Shown: positions 28,332 through 37,499 of the stretch, in pieces
How the letters are laid out: each line of letters starts with the position of its first letter
How positions within the stretch are numbered: the first letter of the stretch is position 1
From: an uncultured Oribacterium sp.
GTDB lineage: Bacteria > Bacillota > Clostridia > Lachnospirales > Lachnospiraceae
Length of the DNA stretch: 64,000 nucleotides
Direction of reading: 5' to 3'
Assembly (NCBI GenBank): GCA_934270345.1
Contig: CAKQPT010000008.1
Span: 19,797 to 83,796, forward strand
The notes under the pieces: generated by a model
What the model saw: the letters and a program-made list of their open reading frames with translations, nothing else
The model's database searches: none
Told to the model about the DNA's origin: nothing
Made by a program: the position numbers and the translations under genes

Positions 28332-29603
28332 ATGAGAATTTTTGTGATCGGTGGCGGGGCTGCCGGACTGATGGCGGCGATCGCGGCGAAGGAAACAGCG
28401 GCGGACGCCGACGTGATTTTAATAGAAAAGAATGATAAGCTTGGGAAGAAGATCTTCATCACGGGAAAGGGACGCGGCAATCTGACGAACGCGGTGGCCA
28501 TCGAGGATTTCTTTCCGCAGTATGTGACGAATCCGCGCTTTCTGTACTCGGCGCTGTATGACTTCACGAATCAGGATACGATCGATCTGCTGGAGGCACA
28601 CGGCTGCCGGACGAAGGTTGAGCGTGGCGACCGTGTCTTCCCGGTATCGGATCATGCCTACAGTATCACGGATGCACTCAAGCACTATATCAAGAAGCTG
28701 GGTGTCGAGATCCGCTATAAGACGGAGGTGAAGAAGATCGAGCTTCGGGACGGACAGGTTCGTGGTGTGGTGACGGATTGTGGCTTTCAGCCGGCGGATG
28801 CAGTAATCGTCGCGACCGGTGGCCGCAGCTATCCGTCGACCGGCTCTACCGGGGACGGCTACCGTTTCGCCGAGGAGGCGGGCCTCAAGGTGACGGAAAC
28901 CTATCCGTCTCTCGTCGCCCTCGAGGTGCATGAGCCGGATGCCTACCGTCTGAAAGGGCTTAGCCTCCGGAACATCGCGATCGATATCCGCGACGAGGAT
29001 GGAAAGAGCTACTACCAGGACTTCGGCGAGCTTGAGTTCATGGAGAGCGGACTGCGTGGTCCGGTGATCATCTCGGCATCTGCCGTCGTCACGAAGCTGG
29101 TCAATGCTTCCGACCATAAAAAGTGGAAACTCCTCACCGTGCACATCGACCTGAAACCGGCGCTGGATGACGCGGAGCTCGATCGTCGACTGCTCCGGGA
29201 TTTCGATACCTATCGGAACAAGGAGCTCCGGAATGCGTTTTCCGAGCTGCTCCCATCTCAGCTGATCCCGGTCTTTACGGCACGGCTCGCCGCGCAGGGT
29301 ATCGACATCAACCGCAAGGTCACCGAGGTCGACCGCGAGACACGGAAGAAGATCGCGGCCCTCATCCGGGATTTCAGCTTCACGATCCGCGGTACCGGCA
29401 GCTTCAAGGAGGCCATCGTCACCCAGGGCGGTGTTGCTGTGAAGGAGCTGAACCCGAAAACGATGGAAGCGAAGAAGGTGAAGGGACTGTACTTCGCCGG
29501 CGAGGTCATCGACGTCGACGGCTACACCGGCGGCTTCAATATGCAGATGGCCTTCTCCACCGGCCACCTCGCCGGCAAGTCCGCCGCTGAAGCACTGGAT
29601 TAA
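28332..29603 (+). CDS. BaiN/YhiN-type FAD-dependent oxidoreductase (HI0933-like)
   Basis: 423 residues starting MRIFVIGGGAAGLMAAIAA, the Rossmann GxGxxG FAD site, with a second flavin motif near the C-terminus (KGLYFAGEVIDVDGYTGGFNMQMAFSTG). This family is often annotated as aminoacetone oxidase or as flavoprotein YhiN; BaiN relatives reduce bile-acid or other enone intermediates. The real substrate is unknown. Start chosen after the -10 box. Followed by cmk-ispH-rpsA, an association often met in Lachnospiraceae (from general knowledge, not tested here). Confidence 0.85.
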   Translation: MRIFVIGGGAAGLMAAIAAKETAADADVILIEKNDKLGKKIFITGKGRGNLTNAVAIEDFFPQYVTNPRFLYSALYDFTNQDTIDLLEAHGCRTKVERGDRVFPVSDHAYSITDALKHYIKKLGVEIRYKTEVKKIELRDGQVRGVVTDCGFQPADAVIVATGGRSYPSTGSTGDGYRFAEEAGLKVTETYPSLVALEVHEPDAYRLKGLSLRNIAIDIRDEDGKSYYQDFGELEFMESGLRGPVIISASAVVTKLVNASDHKKWKLLTVHIDLKPALDDAELDRRLLRDFDTYRNKELRNAFSELLPSQLIPVFTARLAAQGIDINRKVTEVDRETRKKIAALIRDFSFTIRGTGSFKEAIVTQGGVAVKELNPKTMEAKKVKGLYFAGEVIDVDGYTGGFNMQMAFSTGHLAGKSAAEALD

Positions 29604-29675
29604 GTGGCTGTTCGGGTAACGAACCCCGGAGGGACGGTGAACGAACTGCATCAAATAATATTTAAGGAGGCTGTT

Positions 29676-30341
29676 ATGCCATATAGTATTGCCATTGACG
29701 GTCCGGCAGGTGCCGGCAAGTCAACGATTGCGAAGGCCGTAGCGCGCGAACTCGGCTATGTTTACATCGATACCGGTGCCATGTACCGTGCCGTCGGTCT
29801 GTTCTGCCTCAACGAGGCCATCGCCCTCGAGGATGAGGCGCGCGTCTCGGAGGCGGTGCGCGACATCGACATCACGATCGCCTATGATGAGGAAGGCGCC
29901 CAGCAGGTCTTCCTGAACGGCGCCAATGTCTCCACACGGATTCGTACCCAGCAGGTCGGCGATGCCGCATCCACGGTGTCCCAGTATCCGGCCGTGCGGG
30001 AGAAGATGGTGAAGCTGCAGCAGAGCCTTGCGGAGCATACCTCGGTCGTGATGGATGGCCGGGATATCGCGTCGAAGGTCCTTCCGAACGCAGATACGAA
30101 GATTTATCTCACCGCGTCGGTCGAGGAGCGTGCACGTCGCCGTGCGAACGAGCTACGCGAAAAAGGCGAGGCCTGTGACATCGCCGAGGTCGAGGCGGAG
30201 ATCCGCGCACGGGATGACCGTGATATGCACCGTCAGCATTCCCCGCTCATCCAGGTGCCGGAGGCGGTGCTCGTCGACAGCTCGACGCTGACCATCGACG
30301 AGACGATCGACCGCATCCTCGAGATCTGCATGCAGCACTGA
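29676..30341 (+). CDS. cmk: Cytidylate kinase
   Basis: Phosphorylates CMP/dCMP. 221 residues from ATG 29676, with a perfect AAGGAGG upstream; an in-frame frame from 29604 has no support. P-loop GPAGAGKST (9-17), DTGAMYRAVGL, MDGRDIASKVLPNA and RARRRANEL lid, all Cmk hallmarks. In Firmicutes cmk precedes rpsA; here ispH lies between them, 10 bases after cmk. Confidence 0.95.
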   Translation: MPYSIAIDGPAGAGKSTIAKAVARELGYVYIDTGAMYRAVGLFCLNEAIALEDEARVSEAVRDIDITIAYDEEGAQQVFLNGANVSTRIRTQQVGDAASTVSQYPAVREKMVKLQQSLAEHTSVVMDGRDIASKVLPNADTKIYLTASVEERARRRANELREKGEACDIAEVEAEIRARDDRDMHRQHSPLIQVPEAVLVDSSTLTIDETIDRILEICMQH

Positions 30342-30351
30342 GGACAGCGCT

Positions 30352-31224
30352 ATGATGGTCACACTTGCAAAAACCGCCGGCTTCTGCTTCGGCGTACAGC
30401 GCGCGGTCGATACCGTTTACCGCGTGCTCGAGGAGGAGCATGGAAAACCGACCGAGGAACAGCGTTCGATCTATACCTACGGACCGATCGTGCATAACGA
30501 AACCGTGATTCAGAAGCTCGCCGCAGAGGGCGTACAGGTGCTCGAATCCGAGGAGGAGCTTGCGACGCTCCGCGATGGTATCGTCATCATCCGTGCGCAC
30601 GGAGTGCCGAAGCACATCTATGAGCTGCTCGAAGAGCAGAGGGTCGAAGCCGTCGATGCTTCGTGCCCCTTTGTCCAGAAGATCCAGCGCCTCGTGCAGC
30701 AGCACACCGCGGCCGGAGAGGAGGTCTTCGTGACCGGAAACCCGGAGCACCCGGAGGTCGTTGGGATCATGGGCTGGGCGGAAGGCGTCATTTCAGCGAT
30801 TCCGGACATCGAAACCGCTGAAAAATTACCAAACGGAGAGGGCAGAAGCGTGGTTGTTGTGTCACAAACCACGTTTAATATCGATAAATTCAAACTAATT
30901 ATTGATATTTTGAAAAAAAAGCATTATTATGTTAATGCTATTAATACGATTTGCAACGCAACGTTTGAGCGACAGTCGGAAGCGAAGGAACTGGCGAAAC
31001 AGTCCGACGCGATGATTGTCATTGGAGGGCGCAGTTCCTCCAACACGAAGAAACTTTTTGAGATTTGTAAAGACCAGTGTCGTAACACCCAGTTGATACA
31101 AACGGTTGGAGATCTTAACTTCGTTCAGGATGAAGCGGTTCAAAACGTAGGTATTACAGCTGGGGCAAGCACCCCGAAAGAAATTATTGAGGAGGTTCAA
31201 AATTATGTCAGAGATGAGTTTTGA
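30352..31224 (+). CDS. ispH: 4-hydroxy-3-methylbut-2-enyl diphosphate reductase (IspH/LytB)
   Basis: Last step of the MEP isoprenoid pathway, making IPP and DMAPP with a [4Fe-4S] cluster. 290 residues: cluster cysteines Cys12 (FCFGV), one in ASCPFVQK and one in TICNATFERQ; HNETV and RAHGVP as substrate-binding histidines; GGRSSSNTKKL and TAGASTPKEIIEEV at the end. In many Clostridia IspH is fused to S1; here the stop codon lies 20 bases inside the separate rpsA frame. Base composition falls sharply from ~60% GC to ~30% GC at 30841-30960, with an internal promoter. Confidence 0.95.
   Translation: MMVTLAKTAGFCFGVQRAVDTVYRVLEEEHGKPTEEQRSIYTYGPIVHNETVIQKLAAEGVQVLESEEELATLRDGIVIIRAHGVPKHIYELLEEQRVEAVDASCPFVQKIQRLVQQHTAAGEEVFVTGNPEHPEVVGIMGWAEGVISAIPDIETAEKLPNGEGRSVVVVSQTTFNIDKFKLIIDILKKKHYYVNAINTICNATFERQSEAKELAKQSDAMIVIGGRSSSNTKKLFEICKDQCRNTQLIQTVGDLNFVQDEAVQNVGITAGASTPKEIIEEVQNYVRDEF
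30902..30930 (+). promoter_or_regulatory. Putative promoter inside ispH, for rpsA
   Basis: TTGATA, 17-base spacer, TATTAT within an AT-rich stretch of the ispH coding sequence. Would give a ~268-base leader to rpsA. Confidence 0.5.
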
Positions 31225-32341
31225 ACAGATGCTTGACGCATCATTAAAGTCTATTCATGCAGGGGAGATTGTTACTGGTAAGGTTATTAGTGTAAAGCCT
31301 GACGAGATTGCACTCAACATTGGGTACAAGTCCGATGGTATCATGACCAGAAGTGATTACAGCGCAGATAACACTGTAGACCTCACCACAGTAGTCAATG
31401 TCGGCGATGAAATCGAGTGCAAGGTAAAGAAGGTTAACGATGGAGAGGGACAGGTTGTTCTTTCCCACAGAGAGGCACTTGCTTCCAAGGCTTCTGAGGA
31501 GCTCAAGGATGCATTTGAGAACCAGACCGTTCTTACCGGCAAGGTTGTTCAGGTTGTCAAGGGCGGCCTGAATGTTGAGGTAAATGGTGCACGTGTATTT
31601 ATCCCTGCATCCCTCGTATCTGATACCTTCGAGAGAGATCTCACCAAGTATCAGGGTCAGGATATCCAGTTTGTGATCACTGAGTTCAATCCGATGAAGC
31701 GCAGAGTCATCGGTGATCGTAAGCAGCTTATGGCCGCTACGAAGAAGGAGCAGCACGACAAGCTCTTCAGCGAGCTTCAGGTCGGCGATGTTCGTACCGG
31801 TGTTGTTAAGAACCTTACTGATTTCGGTGCATTCATCGATCTCGGTGGCGCTGATGGTCTCCTTCATATCTCCGAGATGTCCTGGGGTCGTATCGAGAAC
31901 CCGAAGAAGCTTTTCAAGTCCGGCCAGGAGGTTAAGGTACTTGTTAAGGAAATCAACGGTGAGAGAATCGCTCTTACACGTAAGTTCCCGGATGAGAACC
32001 CGTGGAAGGATGCAGAGACCAAGTTCGCTGTTGGTACTGTTGTAAGTGGCAAGGTTGCTCGTATGACAGACTTCGGCGCATTCGTAGAGCTTGAGAAGGG
32101 CATCGATGCACTTCTTCATGTATCTCAGATTTCCAGAGATCATGTCAACAAGCCGTCAGACGTTCTTGAGGTTGGTCAGGAGATCGAGGCGAAGATCGTC
32201 GATCTCGACGTAGACAGCCACAAGATTTCCCTGAGCATGAAGGCTCTTTCTGAGCCGGAGCGCAAGGAGGATCTCGATGTTGCAGACGTTGACATCGAGG
32301 CTGTAGGCAAGGCTGAGGCTGAGCGCGTAGACGAGGAGTAA
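31205..32341 (+). CDS. rpsA: 30S ribosomal protein S1 homologue, four S1 domains
   Basis: mRNA-binding protein of the small subunit. 378 residues from ATG 31205, with GAGGAGG at 31189-31195 lying within the ispH coding region (20-base overlap). Four S1/OB domains at ~15-85, ~100-165, ~190-260 and ~275-345; the third and fourth are typical (LTDFGAFIDL, MTDFGAFVEL). The end is acidic. Firmicute S1 proteins have four domains and are less tightly bound to the ribosome than E. coli S1. Codons look like those of highly expressed genes. Ends with a strong terminator. Confidence 0.93.
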   Translation: MSEMSFEQMLDASLKSIHAGEIVTGKVISVKPDEIALNIGYKSDGIMTRSDYSADNTVDLTTVVNVGDEIECKVKKVNDGEGQVVLSHREALASKASEELKDAFENQTVLTGKVVQVVKGGLNVEVNGARVFIPASLVSDTFERDLTKYQGQDIQFVITEFNPMKRRVIGDRKQLMAATKKEQHDKLFSELQVGDVRTGVVKNLTDFGAFIDLGGADGLLHISEMSWGRIENPKKLFKSGQEVKVLVKEINGERIALTRKFPDENPWKDAETKFAVGTVVSGKVARMTDFGAFVELEKGIDALLHVSQISRDHVNKPSDVLEVGQEIEAKIVDLDVDSHKISLSMKALSEPERKEDLDVADVDIEAVGKAEAERVDEE

Positions 32342-32352
32342 TCCGCATAGAC

Positions 32353-32388
32353 AGAGGGTCGGACAGAAATGTCCGGCTCTCTTTTTTT
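32353..32388 (+). terminator. Intrinsic terminator of rpsA
   Basis: GAGGGTCGGACA-GAAA-TGTCCGGCTCTC stem with G-T pairs, followed by seven T. Confidence 0.93.
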
Positions 32389-32395
32389 AAAATCC

Positions 32396-32424
32396 TTGCG
32401 TGGGACTTTTTTACGTGCTATACT
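32396..32424 (+). promoter_or_regulatory. Probable promoter of tig
   Basis: TTGCGT, 17-base spacer, TATACT, about 95 bases before the tig start. Confidence 0.5.
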
Positions 32425-32518
32425 CTTTCATCGGATATGCTGACTCATGGGAGAAGTATGCGCATTTCCCCTGTGCGTTTGCATAATATATAAAACGAAA
32501 GTTTCGGAGGTACTCTTA

Positions 32519-33856
32519 ATGAGCGTTAAAGTTGAAAATCTTGAGAAGAATATGGCTAAGCTGACCGTTGAGGTGGACAATGCTGAGTTTTTAAAGGCCA
32601 TCGATGTAGCATACAAGAAGAACCGTAACAAGTTCAATCTTCCTGGTTTCCGGAAGGGCAAGGCACCGAAGGAGATGATCATGAAGATGTACGGACCACA
32701 GGTATTCTTCGAGGATGCGCTCAATGAGATTCTTGATAAGACCTATCCGGAGGCTGCGAAGGAGTCCGGCCTCGAGATCGTTTCCAGACCGGAGATCGGC
32801 GTAGAGCAGATTGGTATGGATCAGAACGTGATCTACACAGCAACCGTTGCTGTAAAGCCGGAGGTTACCCTCGGTGAGTATAAGGGCGTTACGGTAGAGA
32901 AGGCGGAGACCACGGTAAGTGCGAAGGAAGTAAACGAGAAGCTCGCTGCAGAGCTCGAGAAGAATGCACGTGTCGTTGAGGTTGAGCGTGAGATCAAGAA
33001 GGATGATATCGCAACCATCGATTTCGTGGGCTCCGTAGACGGCGTTGAGTTCGAAGGTGGTAAGGGCGAGGATTACCCGCTGACCATCGGTTCCAGCACC
33101 TTCATCCCGGGCTTCGAGGATCAGCTGATCGGCCACAAGGCTGGTGAGACCGTCGATGTAAAGGTTACCTTCCCGGAGAACTACGGCGCAAAGGATCTCG
33201 CAGGTAAGGAAGCACTTTTCGTAACTACCATCAAGGTTGTCAAGGAGAAGCAGGTTCCGGCTGCTGATGATGAGTTCGCATCCGAGGTTTCCGAGTTCGA
33301 TACTCTCGACGAGTATAAGAAGGATCTGAAGAAGACCCTGAAGGAGGAGAAGGAGAAGGCTGCAACCACGACCAATGAGAGAAATGTCATCGCGAAGGTT
33401 GTTGAGAACGCTTCCGTAGAGATTCCGGCACCGATGCTTGAGGCTCAGCTGGACAACATGCTCTATGATTACCAGACCAGACTTGCTCAGCAGGGCATCC
33501 CGATGGATCAGTATCTCCAGATCACCGGCCAGACCGTAGAGCAGATCAAGGAGCAGATGAAGGAGAGCGCTGAGAAGAATCTCAAGACTTCCCTCGTTAT
33601 CGAAGCGATCATGGAGAAGGAGAACATCACCGTCGCTGATGAGCGCGTAGATGAGGAGTTCAAGAAGATCGCAGAGCAGTACAAGATGGAGTATGATGAT
33701 CTCAAGAAGACGGTTTCCGAGGAGCAGAAGGAGAGCATGAAGAGAGAGATCGCTTTCCAGGAGACCATCGATATGCTCGTAGCTGAGGCGAACCTTGTAA
33801 AGGCAGAGAAGAAGTCCAAGAAGGCTGCTGAGGACGAGGAGAAGACAGAGGAGTAA
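32519..33856 (+). CDS. tig: Trigger factor
   Basis: Ribosome-bound chaperone and peptidyl-prolyl isomerase. 445 residues from ATG 32519 (ribosome site CGGAGG), beginning MSVKVENLEKNMAKLTVEV; ribosome-binding signature GFRKGKAP at ~45-52; FKBP-type domain ~155-240 (DIATIDFVGSVDGVEFEGG, then the FIPGFEDQLIGHKAGE motif); C-terminal helical arms with many Lys/Glu. Start of the tig-clpP-clpX group, but with its own terminator before clpP. Confidence 0.97.
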   Translation: MSVKVENLEKNMAKLTVEVDNAEFLKAIDVAYKKNRNKFNLPGFRKGKAPKEMIMKMYGPQVFFEDALNEILDKTYPEAAKESGLEIVSRPEIGVEQIGMDQNVIYTATVAVKPEVTLGEYKGVTVEKAETTVSAKEVNEKLAAELEKNARVVEVEREIKKDDIATIDFVGSVDGVEFEGGKGEDYPLTIGSSTFIPGFEDQLIGHKAGETVDVKVTFPENYGAKDLAGKEALFVTTIKVVKEKQVPAADDEFASEVSEFDTLDEYKKDLKKTLKEEKEKAATTTNERNVIAKVVENASVEIPAPMLEAQLDNMLYDYQTRLAQQGIPMDQYLQITGQTVEQIKEQMKESAEKNLKTSLVIEAIMEKENITVADERVDEEFKKIAEQYKMEYDDLKKTVSEEQKESMKREIAFQETIDMLVAEANLVKAEKKSKKAAEDEEKTEE

Positions 33857-33893
33857 TTCCTGTATCGCTTCATCGAAGATTTAAAGATTTTTA

Positions 33894-33923
33894 GCGGTGC
33901 AGGTAACTGCACCGCCTTTTTTT
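33894..33923 (+). terminator. Terminator between tig and clpP
   Basis: GCGGTGCAG-GTAA-CTGCACCGC then eight T after one C. No promoter is visible between it and clpP, so read-through probably feeds clpP-clpX. Confidence 0.9.
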
Positions 33924-33946
33924 AAGATTCATAGGGAGGTTTCATT

Positions 33947-34570
33947 ATGAATTTAACACCTAGAGATATTACAACGATTCCGTATGTCATTCAGTCGACA
34001 TCCAGAGGAGAGCGTTCCTACGACATCTTCTCCCGTCTGCTGAACGAGCGTATCATCTTCCTCGGGGACGAGGTAAACCATGATACCGCTTCCCTCGTCG
34101 TGGCACAGCTTCTGTACCTCGAGTCCGAGGATCCGGATAAGGACATCAGCCTGTACATCAACAGCCCGGGTGGTGTCATCACGGACGGTATGGCGATCTA
34201 CGATACCATGCGTTATATCAAGTGTGATGTATCCACCATCTGCGTCGGCATGGCCGCTTCGATGGGGGCCTTCCTTCTGGCCGGCGGTACGAAGGGCAAG
34301 CGTATGATCCTTCCGAACGCTGAGGTCATGATTCACCAGCCATCCGGCGGTGCACAGGGCCAGGCAACGGAGATCCAGATCACGGCAGAGTGGATTCTTC
34401 GTACGAAGAAGCACATGGCAGAGATTCTTGCAGCCAACTGCGGACAGCCAGTGGAGAAGGTGATGGAGGATACCGAGCGTGATCACTGGATGACCGCTCA
34501 GCAGGCGCTGGAGTACGGCATCGTCGATCATATCTTCGAATCACGCGAAGCAGCTGAGGTACGGAACTGA
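33947..34570 (+). CDS. clpP: ATP-dependent Clp protease proteolytic subunit
   Basis: Serine peptidase barrel of the ClpXP/ClpCP machines. 207 residues, catalytic Ser105 ([10 protein letters not shown]), His130 (MIHQPSGG) and Asp179 (TERDHWM). Ribosome site AGGGAGG. Followed by clpX after 49 bases; a second unfoldase, ClpC, is encoded at 60103. Confidence 0.97.
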   Translation: MNLTPRDITTIPYVIQSTSRGERSYDIFSRLLNERIIFLGDEVNHDTASLVVAQLLYLESEDPDKDISLYINSPGGVITDGMAIYDTMRYIKCDVSTICVGMAASMGAFLLAGGTKGKRMILPNAEVMIHQPSGGAQGQATEIQITAEWILRTKKHMAEILAANCGQPVEKVMEDTERDHWMTAQQALEYGIVDHIFESREAAEVRN

Positions 34571-34619
34571 GTACCGGTACCAGCATTACCAGACTAACCA
34601 GAACGAGAGGACTGAATTC

Positions 34620-35894
34620 ATGCAAATGAAACCAGACGATAAAATCCGCTGCTCTTTCTGCGGTAAATCAGCGAAGCAGGTCCATAAGCTTATCGCCGGT
34701 TTAAATAATAATTATATCTGTGACGAGTGTGTCGAGCTCTGCGAGGAGATCCTGAACGAGCAGGACGGCGATTTCAGAGAGGACAGCGACAACTCGGACA
34801 TCCATCTTCTGAAGCCGAAGGAGATCCATGATTTCCTCGATGAGTATGTGATCGGACAGGATGAGGCGAAGAAGGTACTGTCTGTCGCGGTTTATAATCA
34901 CTACAAGCGCATCACCTCGAAAATCAAGGATATCGATGTGCAGAAGTCGAACATCCTGATGATCGGACCGACCGGTACCGGCAAGACCTACCTGGCACAG
35001 ACCCTGGCCCGCATCCTCGGTGTTCCGTTCGCCATCGCCGATGCGACCGCACTCACCGAAGCCGGCTATGTCGGCGAGGATGTCGAGAACATCCTCCTGA
35101 AGCTGATTCAGGCAGCAGACTATGATATCAAGCGTGCAGAGATCGGTATCATCTATATCGATGAGATCGATAAGATCACGAAGAAGTCGGAGAATGTCTC
35201 CATCACCCGTGATGTTTCCGGTGAGGGCGTTCAGCAGGCACTGCTGAAGATCCTCGAGGGAACCGTCGCTTCGGTACCACCTCAGGGTGGACGAAAGCAC
35301 CCGCAGCAGGAGCTTATCCAGATCGATACGACGAACATCCTGTTCATCTGCGGTGGTGCATTTGACGGACTCGAGCACATCATCGAGAAGCGTGTCGCTT
35401 CCGGATCGATGGGCTTCGGTGCGGACATCGTCGAGAAGAATCGTGACAACTACGATGACATCCTTCGCCAGGTACAGCCGGAGGACCTCGTTCGCTTCGG
35501 TCTCATCCCGGAGTTTATCGGACGAGTACCGGTCGACGTCACCCTGCAGTCCCATGATGCGACGACCCTGAAGCGCATTCTGACGACCCCGAAGAACGCA
35601 CTCGTGAAGCAGTATCAGAAGCTGTTTGAGATCGACGGCGTCGAGCTCCGATTCACGGATGAGGCGGTCACTGCCATCGCCGAGAAGGCAGCGGAGCGCA
35701 AGACCGGTGCCAGAGGACTCCGCTCCATCATGGAAGACATGATGATGGACATCATGTATGAGATTCCGTCTGAGCCGGACATCCAGAGCGTGGAGATCAC
35801 GGAGGATGTGGTGAAGGGAAGCGGGGAACCGATCATCATCCGTAAAGAAAAGAAAACAGCCCGGCATGCAGATGCCACCGACACGGCTGTATGA
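34620..35894 (+). CDS. clpX: ClpX unfoldase, ATPase subunit of ClpXP
   Basis: Recognises tagged proteins, unfolds them and feeds ClpP. 424 residues: N-terminal zinc domain with Cys11, Cys14, Cys34, Cys37; Walker A GPTGTGKT (116-123), Walker [11 protein letters not shown], sensor and pore-loop segments ([16 protein letters not shown]), and the C-terminal D2 small domain. Ribosome site AGAGGA 8 bases before ATG 34620; ATG 34626 is also possible. The usual lonA downstream is absent: a hairpin then engB follow. Confidence 0.97.
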   Translation: MQMKPDDKIRCSFCGKSAKQVHKLIAGLNNNYICDECVELCEEILNEQDGDFREDSDNSDIHLLKPKEIHDFLDEYVIGQDEAKKVLSVAVYNHYKRITSKIKDIDVQKSNILMIGPTGTGKTYLAQTLARILGVPFAIADATALTEAGYVGEDVENILLKLIQAADYDIKRAEIGIIYIDEIDKITKKSENVSITRDVSGEGVQQALLKILEGTVASVPPQGGRKHPQQELIQIDTTNILFICGGAFDGLEHIIEKRVASGSMGFGADIVEKNRDNYDDILRQVQPEDLVRFGLIPEFIGRVPVDVTLQSHDATTLKRILTTPKNALVKQYQKLFEIDGVELRFTDEAVTAIAEKAAERKTGARGLRSIMEDMMMDIMYEIPSEPDIQSVEITEDVVKGSGEPIIIRKEKKTARHADATDTAV

Positions 35895-35901
35895 GTCTGA
35901 G

Positions 35902-35932
35902 AAAACCCGATCGGTCACGTGCCGACCGGGTT
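35902..35932 (+). terminator. Terminator-like hairpin after clpX
   Basis: AAACCCGATCGGT and GCCGACCGGGTTT pair around the loop; only a short TTTCC follows. Confidence 0.6.
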
Positions 35933-35992
35933 TCCTGAACCTGAACCATTGATATCGTCACATACACATCGTCACTAAGAAAAGGAGATTCC

Positions 35993-36607
35993 ATGAAGAT
36001 CACTTCTGTAGATCTGGAGAGAGTGCTGGGCGTAAAATCCGAGCTTCCGAAGACCGGAAAACCTGAATTTGTCATGGCGGGACGATCCAACGTCGGAAAG
36101 TCCTCCTTTATCAATGCCTTCGTCAATCGAAAGAACTTCGCCCGTACGAGCTCGACTCCGGGTAAGACACGTACGATCAACTTCTATAATATCAATGATC
36201 GATTCTACCTCGTCGATCTTCCGGGGTACGGCTATGCGTCCACCGGTGCGGTCGAGCAGGAGAAGTGGGGACGTATGATCAACCGCTATCTCGAGACCTC
36301 GGATGACATCGAAGAGGTGATCCTTTTCGTGGATATCCGTCACGATCCGTCGAAGCTCGACATCCAGATGTTCGACTACGTGACCCAGGTCACCGGCTTC
36401 GAGCCGATCGTTATCCTGACGAAGATGGATAAGATCAACCGCTCACAGATTAAGAAACAGACCGCCGCGATCCGCAAGGCCCTGCATGCGACGGAAAACT
36501 GCACGATGATCCCGTTCTCCTCCCAGTCAAAGCAGGGACTCGAGAACATCTATGCAATCATCGACGAGATCATGGATGCACCGGAAACCCCGGAAGGGGA
36601 CAACTGA
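35993..36607 (+). CDS. engB: Ribosome-biogenesis GTP-binding protein EngB/YsxC
   Basis: Essential GTPase of 50S assembly. 204 residues: G1 GRSNVGKSS (30-38), G2 TSSTPGKTRT, G3 DLPGYGYAS, G4 LTKMDK and a C-terminal helix. Ribosome site AAAAGGAGA. The last eight codons (PETPEGDN and stop) are at the same time the left arm of a 129-base palindromic repeat of family A, so the repeat has become part of the gene end. The preceding gene is clpX, as in Bacillus (there with lonA between). Confidence 0.96.
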   Translation: MKITSVDLERVLGVKSELPKTGKPEFVMAGRSNVGKSSFINAFVNRKNFARTSSTPGKTRTINFYNINDRFYLVDLPGYGYASTGAVEQEKWGRMINRYLETSDDIEEVILFVDIRHDPSKLDIQMFDYVTQVTGFEPIVILTKMDKINRSQIKKQTAAIRKALHATENCTMIPFSSQSKQGLENIYAIIDEIMDAPETPEGDN

Positions 36608-36711
36608 GGCACAGTACTCCGAGACCGGTAAAATCTAAGCCGCTAAGGGTCCTCAACTTGATTTTACACGGTCTCTACGTATGGCTTCAGTTGCCGTCCT
36701 CCGGGGTTTCC
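36583..36711. repeat. Repeat family A, 129-bp palindrome overlapping the engB 3' end
   Basis: GGAAACCCCGG (36583-36593) pairs with CCGGGGTTTCC (36701-36711), and the arms match further inward: GACAACTGAGGCACAGTACT / right-arm reverse GGCAACTGAAGCCATACG, CGAGACCGGTAAAATCTAAG / AGAGACCGTGTAAAATCAAG. The right arm has the family core CTTGATTTTACACGGTCTC-TACGTATGGCTTC. 25 bases of the left arm are coding. Confidence 0.85.
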
Positions 36712-36767
36712 TGGGCTGAACAGAAAACCGATGTTAAAACAGAAATCGCTAAATTCTGAAAACGGAC

Positions 36768-36796
36768 TTGACATCAGTGCAGACTGGTGCTAATCT
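36768..36796 (+). promoter_or_regulatory. Promoter of the infC-rpmI-rplT operon
   Basis: TTGACA, 17-base spacer, TAATCT. Gives a ~160-base leader. Confidence 0.85.
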
Positions 36797-36804
36797 ATGA
36801 AGGT

Positions 36805-36930
36805 CGTAAAGACAAAGGAAAGTAGGTATCCACCTCACCTTGGCAGTTGCAACTGACCCGGGTTCATATTTGATTATTACTTCGTGTATTTTCATTATGG
36901 TGGATTGGCTTACAATCCGCCATTTTTTTG
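36805..36930 (+). promoter_or_regulatory. L20-type ribosomal leader with attenuator
   Basis: The leader contains GGAAAGTAGGTATCCACCTC, ACCTTGGC and GGGTTCATATTTG, which recall the L20 autoregulatory leader known upstream of infC in Firmicutes. It ends in a terminator stem GGTGGATTG-GCTTA-CAATCCGCC (36899-36921) plus seven T, 32 bases ahead of the infC start. By the known model, L20 binding would favour the terminator. Class call is from memory, not from a covariance model. Confidence 0.75.
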
Positions 36931-36960
36931 CATTCGACCAGTGTATGTGGAGAGGAGTTT

Positions 36961-37482
36961 ATGGCTATTAAGAAAAACGCAAGCATCGAAATAAACGAGC
37001 AGATCCGTGACAGAGAGGTAAGAGTCATTGGTGCAGAGGGCGAGCAGCTCGGTATCATGTCTTCCAAGGACGCTTATATGATGGCAAAGGAGAAGGACCT
37101 GGATCTTATCAAGATCGCTCCGACTGCAACGCCGCCTGTTGTAAAGATCGCCGACTTCGGTAAGTATCGTTACGAGATGATGCGTAAGGAAAAGGAAGCC
37201 AAGCGTAATCAGCGCGTGACTGAGCTGAAGGAGATCCGTATGACACCGAACATCGATCAGAACGATCTCAACACGAAGTTATCCGCTGCACGTAAGTTCC
37301 TCGAGAAGGGCAATAAGGTCAAGGTCGCTCTTCGATTCAGAGGCCGTGAGATGTCTCGTATGAATCAGTCCAAGTACATCCTTGACGAGTTCGCCGAGCA
37401 GCTGAAGGACATCGCAGTCCTCGATAAGCCGGCGAAGGTAGAAGGCAGAAACATGGCGATTGTAATAAGCCCGAAAAAGTAA
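36961..37482 (+). CDS. infC: Translation initiation factor IF-3
   Basis: Prevents subunit joining and checks start-codon/initiator tRNA pairing. 173 residues from ATG 36961 with GGAGAGGAG upstream; a frame from 36928 would start inside the terminator. NTD with [22 protein letters not shown] and [18 protein letters not shown] linker, CTD with [16 protein letters not shown]. Uses ATG, not the AUU of proteobacterial autogenous control; regulation is by the leader. Confidence 0.96.
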   Translation: MAIKKNASIEINEQIRDREVRVIGAEGEQLGIMSSKDAYMMAKEKDLDLIKIAPTATPPVVKIADFGKYRYEMMRKEKEAKRNQRVTELKEIRMTPNIDQNDLNTKLSAARKFLEKGNKVKVALRFRGREMSRMNQSKYILDEFAEQLKDIAVLDKPAKVEGRNMAIVISPKK

Positions 37483-37499
37483 AATCACAGGAGGCTGTT

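Noticed and set aside
32519..35894. CtsR or CIRCE operators at clpP/clpX
   Set aside because: No tandem GGTCAAA heptads or TTAGCACTC inverted repeat were seen between tig and clpX.
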